Source of the DNA: Bog-756 sp963710495
Lineage (GTDB): Bacteria; Actinomycetota; Acidimicrobiia; Acidimicrobiales; RAAP-2
NCBI GenBank assembly: GCA_963710495.1
Contig: CAVQAI010000016.1
Coordinates: 62,001-126,000 of the forward strand
Reading direction: 5' to 3'
Length of the DNA stretch: 64,000 nucleotides
Positions 36,180 to 45,190 of the stretch are shown here, piece by piece. Numbering within the stretch: position 1 is the first letter of the stretch; every line of letters starts with the position of its first letter. Both the position numbers and the translations under genes were made by a program. Under the pieces are notes generated by a model. It searched no databases, was not told the DNA's origin, and worked only from the letters and a program-made list of their open reading frames with translations.

Positions 36180-36626
36180 TCAATCCCCTCTTTCGATCGC
36201 CGCCGAGAAATGCGGCAGCAGGGACTCCCAACCCAGACGATTGCGGTCCATCCACACAACGGCCGATGGCCCGAGACGCTCCCACCCGCTGTGCTCGATC
36301 TCGACCCGGGTCCTGTCCTCGTCGACGGCAACGAAGCGGACTCTCACGTCGGTGGCCTCGGCGGCATCCCGGCCGAGGTGCCACGAGTAGCCGAGCACCG
36401 AAGGCGGGTCCCAGTGGGTGACGGCACCCCAGTCGTGCTCGGTGCCACCCGACGTGCGCTCGTAGATGCGTCCACCCATCCGCTCCTCGAGAACGACGGT
36501 CAAGCCGGGCTGACCACTGACCGAGTGATCCGTGGGCCACCACGAACCGATCCGCGAGGTCCACATAGTGAAGGCGTGAGGGGCGGGGCAGGACACCTCG
36601 AAGGAGATCCGCAGCGGGCCGGTCAT
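36180..36626 (-). CDS. SRPBCC/AHSA1-domain protein
   Basis: A 148-residue hydrophobic-cavity protein (START/Bet v1-like fold): strand LRISFEVSCPAPHAFTMWT, GGRIYE turn and a C-terminal helix WESLLPHFSAAIE. It could bind a small hydrophobic ligand. The ATG at 36626 overlaps the ArsR stop by 4 bases. First of the window's several ArsR-SRPBCC pairs. Confidence 0.85.
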   Translation of the reverse strand: MTGPLRISFEVSCPAPHAFTMWTSRIGSWWPTDHSVSGQPGLTVVLEERMGGRIYERTSGGTEHDWGAVTHWDPPSVLGYSWHLGRDAAEATDVRVRFVAVDEDRTRVEIEHSGWERLGPSAVVWMDRNRLGWESLLPHFSAAIERGD

Positions 36627-36958
36627 CCTCCGGGATCGGACCGGGTGTTCTCGGCCAGCAGTCTGAACCGCGCCGCGGCCTCACCCCACACCCGCTCCAG
36701 GTAGTCCTGGACGGCCCGCATGCCCGTCTCTTCCAAGTGGTAGATGCGACGGGTCCCGTCCGAGCGCTCGGCCACCAGCCCGGCGTTCTTCAGCAGCCGT
36801 AGATGGCGCGACACGGCCGGGCGGCTGATGGGGAGCGCGGAAGCGAGCTCGTTCACCGCCCGGTCCCCCCGGCTGAGCAGGCTCAGGATCTCCCGACGGG
36901 TATCGTCCCCCAACGCATCGAACGGGTCGCCGGGCAAGTCGGCCGCCGCGCCGCTCAC
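36623..36958 (-). CDS. ArsR-family transcriptional repressor
   Basis: A 111-residue winged-helix regulator from GTG 36958, with FDALGDDTRREILSLLSRG and the recognition region LPISRPAVSRHLRLLKNAGLV. It lacks the CxC metal site of ArsR/SmtB, so it is probably not a metal sensor. The frame extends to an ATG at 37036, inside the palindrome 37028-37043. Heads a five-gene operon and probably represses itself. Confidence 0.85.
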   Translation of the reverse strand: MSGAAADLPGDPFDALGDDTRREILSLLSRGDRAVNELASALPISRPAVSRHLRLLKNAGLVAERSDGTRRIYHLEETGMRAVQDYLERVWGEAAARFRLLAENTRSDPGG

Positions 36959-37008
36959 CGTCCCGACCTCGGCCACCGTCGCCCGACATCCGAGTCCCGG
37001 AACCACAT

Positions 37009-37043
37009 CGGTAACACATCGGCTACCGTAACGCATTCGTTAC
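37009..37043 (-). promoter_or_regulatory. Operator region of the ArsR-led operon
   Basis: Two adjoining inverted repeats: CGGTA-N10-TACCG (37009-37028) and GTAACG-CATT-CGTTAC (37028-37043). They lie upstream of the chosen ArsR start and are the likely autoregulatory sites. Confidence 0.6.
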
Positions 37044-37352
37044 CGATGGGCAACCCGAGAGGCGGGCACCATGGGCCCGCCGACTCGGCGGCCACTTGGC
37101 TCTTGTTGGAGTCTCGTCGACCACGAGCCGCTCGATGTCACAGCTCTGGCGCCCGTGGTCGCCGCGGGCGTGGCGGGCGATCGTCTCCGTTATGACATCC
37201 CGATCGGTCGTGAGCTCGCCGGCGTAGTCAAGGCCGGCACGGTCGGCTGCGGCGAACCGCCGACCGGAAAGGGCCGTCTCCAACGAGGTTTGGCAACGGG
37301 TCGGCAAGGTAATGATGCATGCCACTGCGTGACCGACTCGTGAAGGAGATGG
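37044..37352. other. Intergenic region without a gene
   Basis: About 310 bases between the ArsR operon and a small membrane-protein gene. Frames here (including a minus-strand frame 37023-37574) have no family features and are taken as spurious. Confidence 0.6.
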
Positions 37353-37517
37353 ATGGTTATCCTGCTCGCATTCTTGATTGTTCTGCTCTTCTTTGGACTG
37401 GGATTTGCCCTCCACTTCCTGTGGGTCGTTGCTGCCGTTCTCTTCGTTCTCTGGTTGGTGGGGTTCGCCATGGGTCGTGGAGAGAGCGCGGGAAGCCGAC
37501 GTTTCTATCGTTGGTAG
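37353..37517 (+). CDS. Small hydrophobic membrane protein
   Basis: A 54-residue protein, MVILLAFLIVLLFFGLGFAL at its start, with two hydrophobic stretches (about 2-20 and 24-40) and a basic RRFYRW end. The layout matches the 50-60-residue hydrophobic proteins common in actinobacteria, whose function is unknown. AAGGAG lies 4 bases before the ATG. The gene is less GC-rich than its neighbours, which is usual for such TTC/CTG-rich membrane genes. Confidence 0.75.
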   Translation: MVILLAFLIVLLFFGLGFALHFLWVVAAVLFVLWLVGFAMGRGESAGSRRFYRW

Positions 37518-37626
37518 TCGACCTTCGAATCGCTGGTAGTGAGAGTTCAGCCACGAGGTAGCGTCCGGCAACACTGATCGGACCGGGTTGGACGCGCCGG
37601 CTGGCCGGGGCGGCCATGATGAGCCG

Positions 37627-38670
37627 GTGCGTGAGTCCGCAGCCCCGCGCTATGTCGTCAACGCCGTCGCCCCGATCAGGATCTGCGACAACGGCGGATG
37701 GACCGACACGTGGTTTGCCGGCCACGGCAAAGTGTTCAATATCGGCGTCCATCCATGCGTCGAGGTGCAGGTCAAGGTCCACCCGGGCGGTGGGCGACGC
37801 GACCGGGTCGTGCTCGACGCCGAGAACTTCGGCCAGCGGTACGCGTTCGAACCGGGCATCCGGCCCGGTCGCCACCCCCTGCTCGAGGCTGTCGTCGAAG
37901 ACATCGGCGTGCCCGACGACGTTTCGGTGGAGATCAGCATCTATTCGGAGGCTCCGGCTGGAGGCTCGACGGGTACGTCGGCCGCCGTCACCGTGGCACT
38001 CATCGGCGCCCTCGACTCGCTCGTGTCGGGGCACCGGACGCCTCATGAGGTCGCCTCCACCGCTCACCGGATCGAGGTCGACCGGCTCGGGCTCCAGTCG
38101 GGGATCCAGGATCAGGTGTGTGCGACCTACGGGGGGATCAACTACATCGAGGTCTCCGACTACCCCCGCGCCTCGGTATCGCAGCTGGCGGTGCCCGATG
38201 CTGTCTGGTGGGAGCTGGAACGCCGGCTGTTGTTGGTATTCCTCGGGAGCTCTCATGTGTCGTCGGATGTCCATGACCGGGTCATCGCCAACTTGGAACG
38301 AGAGGGCGAGAGCTCATCGCGCCTCGAGGCGCTACGCCACTCGGCCGAGCAGGCCAGGGACGCGGTGAACGCGGCCGACTTCCCCGCGCTGGGCCAGGCC
38401 ATGACCCGGAACACCGAGGCCCAGGCCGGACTGCACACCGGCGTGGTGAGCGAGAAGGCTCGAATGGTGTTCGAAGTGGCCTCGGGCCACGGCGCGCTGG
38501 GGTGGAAGGTGAACGGCGCCGGTGGGAAGGGCGGGAGCATCACGCTCCTGTGCGGGCCCGACATGGGCGTCAAGCGCAGGCTGGGCCACGAACTCGGGGA
38601 AGCCGACCCGCAACTCCAAGTCATCCCGACCCAGCTCAGCCGGCACGGACTGCGCGTCTGGCGGACTTGA
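37627..38670 (+). CDS. GHMP-family sugar kinase, HddA/fucokinase-like
   Basis: A 347-residue GHMP kinase. It opens with RYVVNAVAPIRICDNGGWTDT, the substrate-side motif of D-glycero-alpha-D-manno-heptose 7-phosphate kinase and L-fucokinase relatives; the ATP-binding loop is PAGGSTGTSAA near 117-127, and the third motif is in GAGGKGGSITLL. It would phosphorylate a sugar or sugar phosphate at C1. The GTG at 37627 is preferred to a TTG at 37588. No other heptose genes are in the window; gmd is 30 kb away. Confidence 0.85.
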   Translation: MRESAAPRYVVNAVAPIRICDNGGWTDTWFAGHGKVFNIGVHPCVEVQVKVHPGGGRRDRVVLDAENFGQRYAFEPGIRPGRHPLLEAVVEDIGVPDDVSVEISIYSEAPAGGSTGTSAAVTVALIGALDSLVSGHRTPHEVASTAHRIEVDRLGLQSGIQDQVCATYGGINYIEVSDYPRASVSQLAVPDAVWWELERRLLLVFLGSSHVSSDVHDRVIANLEREGESSSRLEALRHSAEQARDAVNAADFPALGQAMTRNTEAQAGLHTGVVSEKARMVFEVASGHGALGWKVNGAGGKGGSITLLCGPDMGVKRRLGHELGEADPQLQVIPTQLSRHGLRVWRT

Positions 38671-38689
38671 GAGGCCTGTCGGGTCGCGG

Positions 38690-38834
38690 TCGATTGCCAT
38701 CGGGGTGGGATCGTCGAAGGCGAGAGTCCCGAGTGCGGTCGTGTGCACCTGGTCACCGCGGGCGACCAGAGCCACGAGCCCGGGCATGGCCCCGGCACGG
38801 ACGTGGGCCGTCAGCGCCCCGGTGGCTGCGGTGG
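38690..38834 (-). pseudogene. N-terminal remnant of a class C beta-lactamase-like serine hydrolase
   Basis: On the minus strand about 48 residues read like the start of a beta-lactamase/EstA-type hydrolase: VLTTAATGALTAHVRAGAMP, then a GLVALVARGDQV and ALGTLAFDDPTPM stretch. The frame then loses similarity where the GHMP kinase gene ends, well before the SxxK active site. It has no start codon of its own. Looks like the debris of a deleted gene. Confidence 0.5.
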
Positions 38835-39680
38835 TCAGGACCTCCTCAGGTTCCACACGGCCAGCGGTGCGAAGACCACGATGATCCCTGCCGTCCACAG
38901 CAGTGAGGGCACGAGATAGTAGGAGAGCGAGTGCCCGAGCAAGTGCTCTGCGGCCGTGCCCCCGGTGAGGATCCGGACCGTATTGCACATGAGGGTCATG
39001 GGCTGGTGGCTGGCGAATCCCTGCATCCAGCCCGGCATGGTCGCCACCGGGACGTAGGCACTCGAGACGAAGCTCAGGGGGAAGACCAGGAACGACAGCC
39101 CCTGGGCCGCCTGCGGGCTGCCGGCCAGGAGACCGAGCGTGATGAACACCCAGACGAAGGCGAAGCCGTAGAGGACGGTCAAGCCCAAGGCGGCCAGCCC
39201 GGACCCGGTGCCGCCTTCGAGGCGGAACCCGACGAGGACGCCGACGGCGGTCATGACGACCACCCCCCAGGCCACGAGGGCGGTGTCAGCGCCCACCCTC
39301 CCGCTCACCACCGACAACAGGCGGATCGGCAAGCTGCGCAGGCGATCGAAGAAGCCACCTTCCAGGTCGTCGGCGACACCGCTGGCCGCTCCCATTCCCT
39401 GGAACAGAACGCCGGTGACGACGAAGCCCGGTACGAGGAAGTCGACGTACGACAGCGCGCCCGTGTGGGCCACGGCTCCGCCGAAGACATAGCGGAAGAT
39501 CAGGAGGAAGAGCACCCCCTGGGCCGTGCCGGCGATGATGAGGGCCGGGGTCCGCACGAACTTCTTGAGGGTCCGGATGGCCACTTGGCGGGTGGCCACG
39601 AGATAGGACGCACCTCGGTTGACGGCCGCCGTGACATCTCGGGGCGGGCGGGCGGTGTCGATGGCGATGTCGATGGTCAT
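38835..39680 (-). CDS. ABC-2 type exporter permease (DrrB-like)
   Basis: A 281-residue membrane protein with six hydrophobic segments and the ABC-2 motif around YVDFLVPGFVVTGVLFQGM and PLSFVSSAYVPVATMPGW. It is the permease for the ATPase encoded upstream; ATG at 39680 overlaps that gene by 4 bases. DrrAB-type systems export hydrophobic drugs or lipids. Preceded by an acidic N-terminus of about 35 residues. Confidence 0.9.
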   Translation of the reverse strand: MTIDIAIDTARPPRDVTAAVNRGASYLVATRQVAIRTLKKFVRTPALIIAGTAQGVLFLLIFRYVFGGAVAHTGALSYVDFLVPGFVVTGVLFQGMGAASGVADDLEGGFFDRLRSLPIRLLSVVSGRVGADTALVAWGVVVMTAVGVLVGFRLEGGTGSGLAALGLTVLYGFAFVWVFITLGLLAGSPQAAQGLSFLVFPLSFVSSAYVPVATMPGWMQGFASHQPMTLMCNTVRILTGGTAAEHLLGHSLSYYLVPSLLWTAGIIVVFAPLAVWNLRRS

Positions 39681-40636
39681 GCTGCGTCCTCCTCCTGGGT
39701 GGTGGCGTGTCCGGTCAAGGCCAAGAACACCTCGTCGAGCGTCGGGCGACGGAGTCCGAGGTCCTCCACCTGGACACCGGCATCGTCCAGGGCGCGGACG
39801 ACGGTGGGGAGGATCTTCGATCCGCCCGAGACGGCGACCGAGCAACGCCGGGTGGCCGGGTCGCTCACCGGTTCGCCGAGATCCAGCCCGGCGAGAATTT
39901 CGGCGGCGCGGGCCATGGTCGTGATGTCCAGCGTGTGCACCTCGATCCGGTCGGCGCCCACCCGCGACTTGAGCTCGCCCGGGGTGCCCTGGGCGATGAC
40001 GCGACCGCCGTCGATGATGACGATCGATACGGCCAGATGGTCGGCCTCGTCGAGGTATTGGGTGGTGAGGATGATGTCGGTGCCGGCGTTGCCCATGGCC
40101 CGGATGCCGTCCCACACTTCGTTGCGGCTGGCCGGGTCCAGACCGGTCGTCGGCTCGTCCAACAGCAGCAACCGCGGCGACCCGACGAGGCTGGCACCAA
40201 GGTCGAGCCGGCGGCGCATACCCCCGGAATAGGTGCGAACCCGGCGATCGGCCGCCTCGGTCAGGCCGACCTGCTCGAGGATCCGGGACGCGCTGGACTT
40301 GGCCTCCTTCGCGCCCTGCCCGTAGAGACGGGCCACCATGACCAGGTTCTCCCGCCCGGTCATCATCGCTTCGACCGCCGCCGACTGGCCCGCCAGCCCG
40401 ATCAGGCGGCGGACGGCCATGGGGTCGCGCACGACATCGTGCCCGTCGACCCGCAATGTCCCGGCATCGGGCTGGAGCAGGGTGGCCACCATGCGGACGA
40501 AGGTGGTCTTGCCCGCCCCGTTCGGGCCGAGGATGGCCACCGCTTGTCCCGCCGGCAGGGTGAGATCCAGGTCGTCGAGGGCCTTGACCCTCCCGAATCG
40601 TTTGCTCAGGCGGCTCGCCTCGATCAGTTCGTGCAT
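39677..40636 (-). CDS. ABC exporter ATP-binding protein (DrrA-like)
   Basis: A 319-residue ATPase with Walker A GPNGAGKTT near 38-46, signature YSGGMRRRLDL, Walker B LLLLDEPTTGLD and the C-terminal DrrA extension ending in LRRPTLDEVFLALTG. Pairs with the downstream permease. Divergent from a TetR regulator, whose product probably represses it through the intergenic repeats. Confidence 0.92.
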   Translation of the reverse strand: MHELIEASRLSKRFGRVKALDDLDLTLPAGQAVAILGPNGAGKTTFVRMVATLLQPDAGTLRVDGHDVVRDPMAVRRLIGLAGQSAAVEAMMTGRENLVMVARLYGQGAKEAKSSASRILEQVGLTEAADRRVRTYSGGMRRRLDLGASLVGSPRLLLLDEPTTGLDPASRNEVWDGIRAMGNAGTDIILTTQYLDEADHLAVSIVIIDGGRVIAQGTPGELKSRVGADRIEVHTLDITTMARAAEILAGLDLGEPVSDPATRRCSVAVSGGSKILPTVVRALDDAGVQVEDLGLRRPTLDEVFLALTGHATTQEEDAA

Positions 40637-40659
40637 GGGGCCCTCGCTCCGGCTCGGTT

Positions 40660-40741
40660 GAACATTGTTCCAGGATCAAACGGCATTCTGGCAGCCAGGC
40701 CGAGGCTTGTCAAATGATGTTCAGTGAATCGAACGGCATTC
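40660..40741. promoter_or_regulatory. Regulatory region between drrA-like gene and its TetR regulator
   Basis: Contains the inverted repeat GAAC-ATT-GTTC (40660-40670) and two direct copies of TC(A/G)AACGGCATTC (40676-40688, 40729-40741), 53 bases apart. Likely TetR binding sites covering both divergent promoters. Confidence 0.55.
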
Positions 40742-40764
40742 GTCCCCTGGTAGTCTCGTCGGCG

Positions 40765-41514
40765 ATGGCCGAGCGCGACGCGTCGTCGAGACCGGACACA
40801 TCCGACCTTCCGCTGCCGCCCTGGCAGAAGGTGCGGCCGCCCCCCCGGGTCCCACTGACCCGGGAAGCCATCGTCGACGCCGCCATCCGGGTCCTCGACG
40901 CCGACGGGATGGAGGGCCTGTCGATGCGCCGGGTCGGCGAAGAGCTGGGTACCGGGGCGGGATCGCTCTACTGGCATGTCCGCAACAAGGACGAGCTCTT
41001 TCAACTCATCTTCGAGCGGGTGACCGAGGAGATGGTGCTGCCGGAGCCGGAACCGTCGAGGTGGAAGGAACAGCTCCGCGACCTGCTCCACGAAATGCGC
41101 GCCCAGCTCAAGAGCCACCGCGACGTGGCCCGGTTGTCCCTCGGACGCATCCCGATGGGTCCCACGTTGGCCGTCTACAGCGAGTGGCTCTTCAGGTTGT
41201 TGAAGCCGGTGGGTATCCCCGATCAGGTCATCGCCTACCTCGGCGACCTGTTCGGTCTATACGTCGGCGCCTACGCGTTCGAAGAGAGCCTGGGTCTCTC
41301 CTCTCCCACCGGGGAGGAGATGTCACCGGAGCAGATGATCGAAATGTTCCGCCAGTACGCACTCTCGCTGCCCGAGGATCGCTTCCCCCACACCCGGGCG
41401 TCAGTCGACCTTCTCTTCTCGGGTGGTCTCGACGAACGGTACGAGTTCGGCGTGGACCTCTTGCTGCGCGGCCTCGAGACCTACGCCCACCCGGGTGCTG
41501 ATCCGAGGTCGTGA
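40765..41514 (+). CDS. TetR family regulator (TetR_C type) of the adjacent exporter
   Basis: A 249-residue regulator: HTH at about 45-75 (IVDAAIRVLDADGMEGLSMRRVGEELG region) and a TetR_C-like ligand domain. TAGTCT at 40751-40756 lies 8 bases before the ATG at 40765, so the mRNA may be nearly leaderless; a frame start at 40714 would lie inside the operator region. Its stop codon lies in a 13-bp tandem repeat. Divergent to the DrrAB-like exporter. Confidence 0.88.
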   Translation: MAERDASSRPDTSDLPLPPWQKVRPPPRVPLTREAIVDAAIRVLDADGMEGLSMRRVGEELGTGAGSLYWHVRNKDELFQLIFERVTEEMVLPEPEPSRWKEQLRDLLHEMRAQLKSHRDVARLSLGRIPMGPTLAVYSEWLFRLLKPVGIPDQVIAYLGDLFGLYVGAYAFEESLGLSSPTGEEMSPEQMIEMFRQYALSLPEDRFPHTRASVDLLFSGGLDERYEFGVDLLLRGLETYAHPGADPRS

Positions 41515-41536
41515 TCCGAGGTCGTGATCCGAGGCG
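41499..41536 (+). repeat. 13-bp tandem repeat spanning the TetR stop codon
   Basis: TGATCCGAGGTCG is repeated at 41499-41511 and 41512-41524, with a third, nearly complete copy at 41525-41536. The second copy supplies the TGA stop. Confidence 0.8.
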
Positions 41537-41672
41537 TGGCCGGAGCATCGCCCCGCTTGGAGGGGGCTCGGCGACGTGGTCCCCCGTCCGCTGGGCATTG
41601 CCATACCAGGGCGGAGAGAACAGGACCGACCGCTGAGGAGAGGAACGGAGAAGACCCCCGGCCCGGCGTCAG

Positions 41673-42593
41673 TCAGGTGACCGGCGGGGGCACTCCCTCG
41701 GCACTCAACGCCAGGCCCGGGTCCCAGCCGCACACCAGACATGCATGACGAACGGCCGACCGCCCGAACTCGAGAGCTGCACGATGGGGGTCAGGGGTGG
41801 CGCGGGCCTCGTCCCAGTCGAGCAGGTACTCACCCAGCTTCGCGTCCCAGCGGGCGGCCTCGGGTGACAAGGTCGCACCCTCGAAGCCATCGGGGGCGGG
41901 AATGGCGAAGGCGTAGAATGCGGGTCGCTCGTAGCGGGCATCACCGGGCCACCAGCCCACCTCGATCTGTTGGGCATTCGCCGAGTTGCGCATGATGAAG
42001 TCATCCGACGGCGGCTCGGCCGGTTGGCCGGAGAACAGGCTCACGGCCAGGTCGAAGGTACCCCACCAGGCGTTGACCGACGTCGAGCGTCCCCGGTACG
42101 GGGCCCGCAACTCGGCGAGAACCAGCGCGGCCTGGGTGGCGGCGGCAAAGTAGGTGGCCACCTGCTCGGGGACGTAGGTGGCGTGCACGTCGTCCTCGTC
42201 GAGGGGCATGGTCCACGGAGTCTCCTGCGGACGGGGATCGATCTCCACCGGACCGCCGAGGTCCGCCACTGCGGCGAGGACCGATCGGGTGACCTCCCCG
42301 ACGGGTCGGTCGGGCCCAAGTGGGACTCGCCTGACCCGGCCGTCACTGTGCTCGATGACCGATTCGTGATTGCGCAGGTCCAGCGCCACCGCGAACGCAC
42401 CGGACCCGTCCGGGCAAGGCAGTGGCAGCGTCTCCCAACCCCGCGCCGTCAGACGCAGGGCGGCATGCTGGAGCTGGGGTTCCGGCGGCGCCACGGCCGC
42501 GGAGAGCTTCCCGAGCACCTGGGTGTGGGCGTGGAGCGTGTCGCACGTGTCCTTCCAGGGCTCGTACGGAAGGGACGGCCACCCCGACGGCAT
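41673..42593 (-). CDS. DUF5996 family protein
   Basis: A 306-residue soluble protein that opens WPSLPYEPWKDTCDTLHAHTQ, matching the DUF5996 start, and contains TTYVPEQ-like and FIMRNSANAQQIEVGWWPGD segments. Function unknown. No signal peptide or membrane segment. It lies alone between the TetR gene and an ABC exporter. Confidence 0.8.
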   Translation of the reverse strand: MPSGWPSLPYEPWKDTCDTLHAHTQVLGKLSAAVAPPEPQLQHAALRLTARGWETLPLPCPDGSGAFAVALDLRNHESVIEHSDGRVRRVPLGPDRPVGEVTRSVLAAVADLGGPVEIDPRPQETPWTMPLDEDDVHATYVPEQVATYFAAATQAALVLAELRAPYRGRSTSVNAWWGTFDLAVSLFSGQPAEPPSDDFIMRNSANAQQIEVGWWPGDARYERPAFYAFAIPAPDGFEGATLSPEAARWDAKLGEYLLDWDEARATPDPHRAALEFGRSAVRHACLVCGWDPGLALSAEGVPPPVT

Positions 42594-42633
42594 GCAACCA
42601 CGCTACTCAGTTCTGTCGGCGGCGGAGCCTGGC

Positions 42634-44283
42634 TCAGGCGGCCAGGAGGTCCCGTCGGCGGAAGACACCGAAGGCCGAGCCCGCAAAGACCAGCCCGATG
42701 GCCACCATGATCCCCGCGCCCACCGGTCGGAAGGTCTGCACCGGGACCAGTCCGATGTGTTGAAACGGGGTCAGCCCGACCACCCAGTCCGGCACCCCGA
42801 GGAGGGAACCGACCAGGTACCAGAGGAACGCCGCACCGACGAACCCGTAGGCGATCGCCGAGCTGGCTCGGGGCACGACGGCGTAGGCGAGAACGGCGAA
42901 GCCCAAGAACAGGAAGGCGACGGGAAGGCAGTTGGCTCCCGCCTCGAGCATCCGTGGCAGCGAGATGTTGACGCCTTGGGAGGCGGCGCCGGCCCAGGTG
43001 ACCAACCCGGCGAGGAGCGAGAGGACGACCGCGGCCGAGGCCGCGATCACGAGTCGGCCCCCGAGCCACCGATGCCGGCTGACCGGTTGGACCAGCAGGG
43101 TCTCGAGCCGCTCATCCGCCTCTTCCTCACGGGCGGCACCGACTTGTGCGCACACGAAGAGGCAGACGGCCAAGATGAAGAAGATGAAGACAAAGGCCAG
43201 GTACCCAGAGGGAGTGAAGATCGAGCCGGATCCGAGCTTGGACAGGTCCTTCTGAAGCTTCGTCGACACCCCGGCAGACGAGATGCTGGTCGAGATCATG
43301 CCGAGGATGGCGGCGAAGACAGCCACCCCGACTGCCCAGATGGTCAGCACGGCGCGTTGGCCGCGATATGCCTGAGCGACGGGGGACGAGAGCAGCCTCA
43401 GCCTCGGCGGGGCGCTGTCGCGGGCCCGGAGCACCCCGGTTCCGATGTCGCGACGGGCGGCGATCCGGAACGAGACCACGAGCAACGCGACAGACGTGAC
43501 GAACGGGAGGGCCAGGACGATCGGGCGGGCCCCGGTGAACGGGCGCAATGCTTCGGCCCAACCGAATGGCGTCGCCCAGCGCAGCCATCCCCCGCTCGAC
43601 CACGTATCGGCGATCACCCGCAGCAGCCAGAACAGCACCACGACCGCGCTGGTCAGCGACAGGGCGATGCGGCGCGTGGGGGCGAGTTGGCTGGCAAGCG
43701 CACCGAATCCCACGAAGACGGGCACCACGGCCACCGTGGCCAGGGCCAGATAGGCCGACCCGGCCACGGGTAGCCGGCCCAGCGCGAATCCGGCGAACTC
43801 GGACAGCCACAAGACCACCGTGCCGGCCCCGATGGCCCCCATCGCCGCCACGAAGGCCGTACGGCGTCCCACCGGCCCGGCGAGGACGATCTCGGCACGG
43901 CCCGCCTCCTCGTCGGTACGGAGCGCACGGACGGCGGCCAGCATTCCGAACACCGCCGCCACGATGGCCAAGGTCCCGCCCACGCGCCAGGCGCTGTACC
44001 CGCCCACACTGACGACGTCGTACGGGTAGCCGTAGAACAGGCGGATGGCGTCGTTGCCGGCGAAGCTACGGGCGAAGGCGATGCGGTCGCCGACGGTGGG
44101 ATAGGCGCTGTGGTAGCCGGCGGCCTGAAGCCACGAGTAGACGGCGAACACATAGGCGAAGGCGATCGTCCGGATCCGAGCGTCCACAAAGGCACGGCGG
44201 AACAGCGCGGGGCCGGGCGAGGCTCTCGTACCGGGTGTCGACCGATGAGTCCCTCGAGAGAGGGTCTCGCTACCCGCCGCCAT
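42634..44283 (-). CDS. Large ABC-2 type exporter permease
   Basis: A 549-residue membrane protein with about twelve hydrophobic segments in two halves, as in the TipC/AntR-type exporter permeases of polyketide and lantibiotic resistance. The loop EEEADERLETLLVQPVSR and the parallel TDEEAGRAEIVLAGPVGRR show the internal duplication. The ATG at 44283 overlaps the ATPase gene by 14 bases. Substrate unknown. Confidence 0.87.
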   Translation of the reverse strand: MAAGSETLSRGTHRSTPGTRASPGPALFRRAFVDARIRTIAFAYVFAVYSWLQAAGYHSAYPTVGDRIAFARSFAGNDAIRLFYGYPYDVVSVGGYSAWRVGGTLAIVAAVFGMLAAVRALRTDEEAGRAEIVLAGPVGRRTAFVAAMGAIGAGTVVLWLSEFAGFALGRLPVAGSAYLALATVAVVPVFVGFGALASQLAPTRRIALSLTSAVVVLFWLLRVIADTWSSGGWLRWATPFGWAEALRPFTGARPIVLALPFVTSVALLVVSFRIAARRDIGTGVLRARDSAPPRLRLLSSPVAQAYRGQRAVLTIWAVGVAVFAAILGMISTSISSAGVSTKLQKDLSKLGSGSIFTPSGYLAFVFIFFILAVCLFVCAQVGAAREEEADERLETLLVQPVSRHRWLGGRLVIAASAAVVLSLLAGLVTWAGAASQGVNISLPRMLEAGANCLPVAFLFLGFAVLAYAVVPRASSAIAYGFVGAAFLWYLVGSLLGVPDWVVGLTPFQHIGLVPVQTFRPVGAGIMVAIGLVFAGSAFGVFRRRDLLAA

Positions 44284-45190
44284 GGCCTCTCGAGGTGTCG
44301 TACTGATGCAGGAAGATCTCCTCCAGTGACGGCTCACGGCTCGTAAGGGTGGCAATGGGGAACGGAGCGAGTGCGGCGATCAACGGGCGAACCGATCCGT
44401 GAACCTCGAAGCGGAGCGCCTTCGGCCCCAGCAACGTGGCATGCACCCCGGGCAGAGCGGGAACGTGCGGTGCCGCCCCCTCGAACGTCACGTCCACCGT
44501 CTGGGCGCTCAGATGACGAAGGTCGGCGAGCGCTCCCTGTTCCACCATTCGTCCGCTCCGCAGGATCCCGACCCGGTCGCACAGCGCTTCGACCTCACTC
44601 AGGATGTGGGAGGACAAGAAGACCGTCTGGCCGCGCGCTTTGGCCTGCTGCACGCACTGGCGAAAGACCATCTCCATCAAGGGATCCAAGCCGGCTGTCG
44701 GCTCGTCGAGCAGGAGCAGGTCGGCTCTGGTGGCGAGGGCGGCGATCAACTGCACCTTCTGGCGATTCCCCTTGGACAGGGCCCGGACCTTCTTGCTCGT
44801 GTCGAGGGAGAAGCGCTCGATCAGCTCGTCTCGGTAGCCCGAGTCCACCCCGCCGTGCACCCGGGCCAGGAATTCGAAGGTCTCGGCTCCGGTCAGGGAG
44901 GGCCACAGGAACGGCTCCCCGGCGACATAGGCAACCCGGCGGTGGGCGGTCACCGGGTCCTCCCAGGCGTCGACACCGAACAGCTGAGCCCGACCGGCGG
45001 TAGGACGATGGAGGCCGAGCAGGAGCCGAATCGTCGTGGTCTTGCCCGCTCCGTTCGGTCCCAGGTAGCCGTACACCTCGCCCGGGAAGATGGTCAGATC
45101 CAGCGAATCGAGCGCCCGCGTGTCGCCGTAGCGTTTGGTCAGGCCCTGGGTCCAGATGGCAGCTGTCTCCACGTCGCCCACGGGTGTCAT
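44270..45190 (-). CDS. ABC exporter ATP-binding protein
   Basis: A 306-residue ATPase: Walker A GPNGAGKTTT, signature LSKGNRQKV in place of LSGGQ, Walker B LLLLDEPTAGLDP. The LSKGN form is seen in a subset of bacteriocin/antibiotic exporters. ATG at 45190 overlaps the TetR gene by 4 bases, so regulator, ATPase and permease form one operon. Confidence 0.9.
   Translation of the reverse strand: MTPVGDVETAAIWTQGLTKRYGDTRALDSLDLTIFPGEVYGYLGPNGAGKTTTIRLLLGLHRPTAGRAQLFGVDAWEDPVTAHRRVAYVAGEPFLWPSLTGAETFEFLARVHGGVDSGYRDELIERFSLDTSKKVRALSKGNRQKVQLIAALATRADLLLLDEPTAGLDPLMEMVFRQCVQQAKARGQTVFLSSHILSEVEALCDRVGILRSGRMVEQGALADLRHLSAQTVDVTFEGAAPHVPALPGVHATLLGPKALRFEVHGSVRPLIAALAPFPIATLTSREPSLEEIFLHQYDTSRGHGGG

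Noticed and set aside
37023..37574. 183-residue minus-strand frame
   Set aside because: Antisense to the small hydrophobic protein gene and overlaps the ArsR operator; no conserved features.
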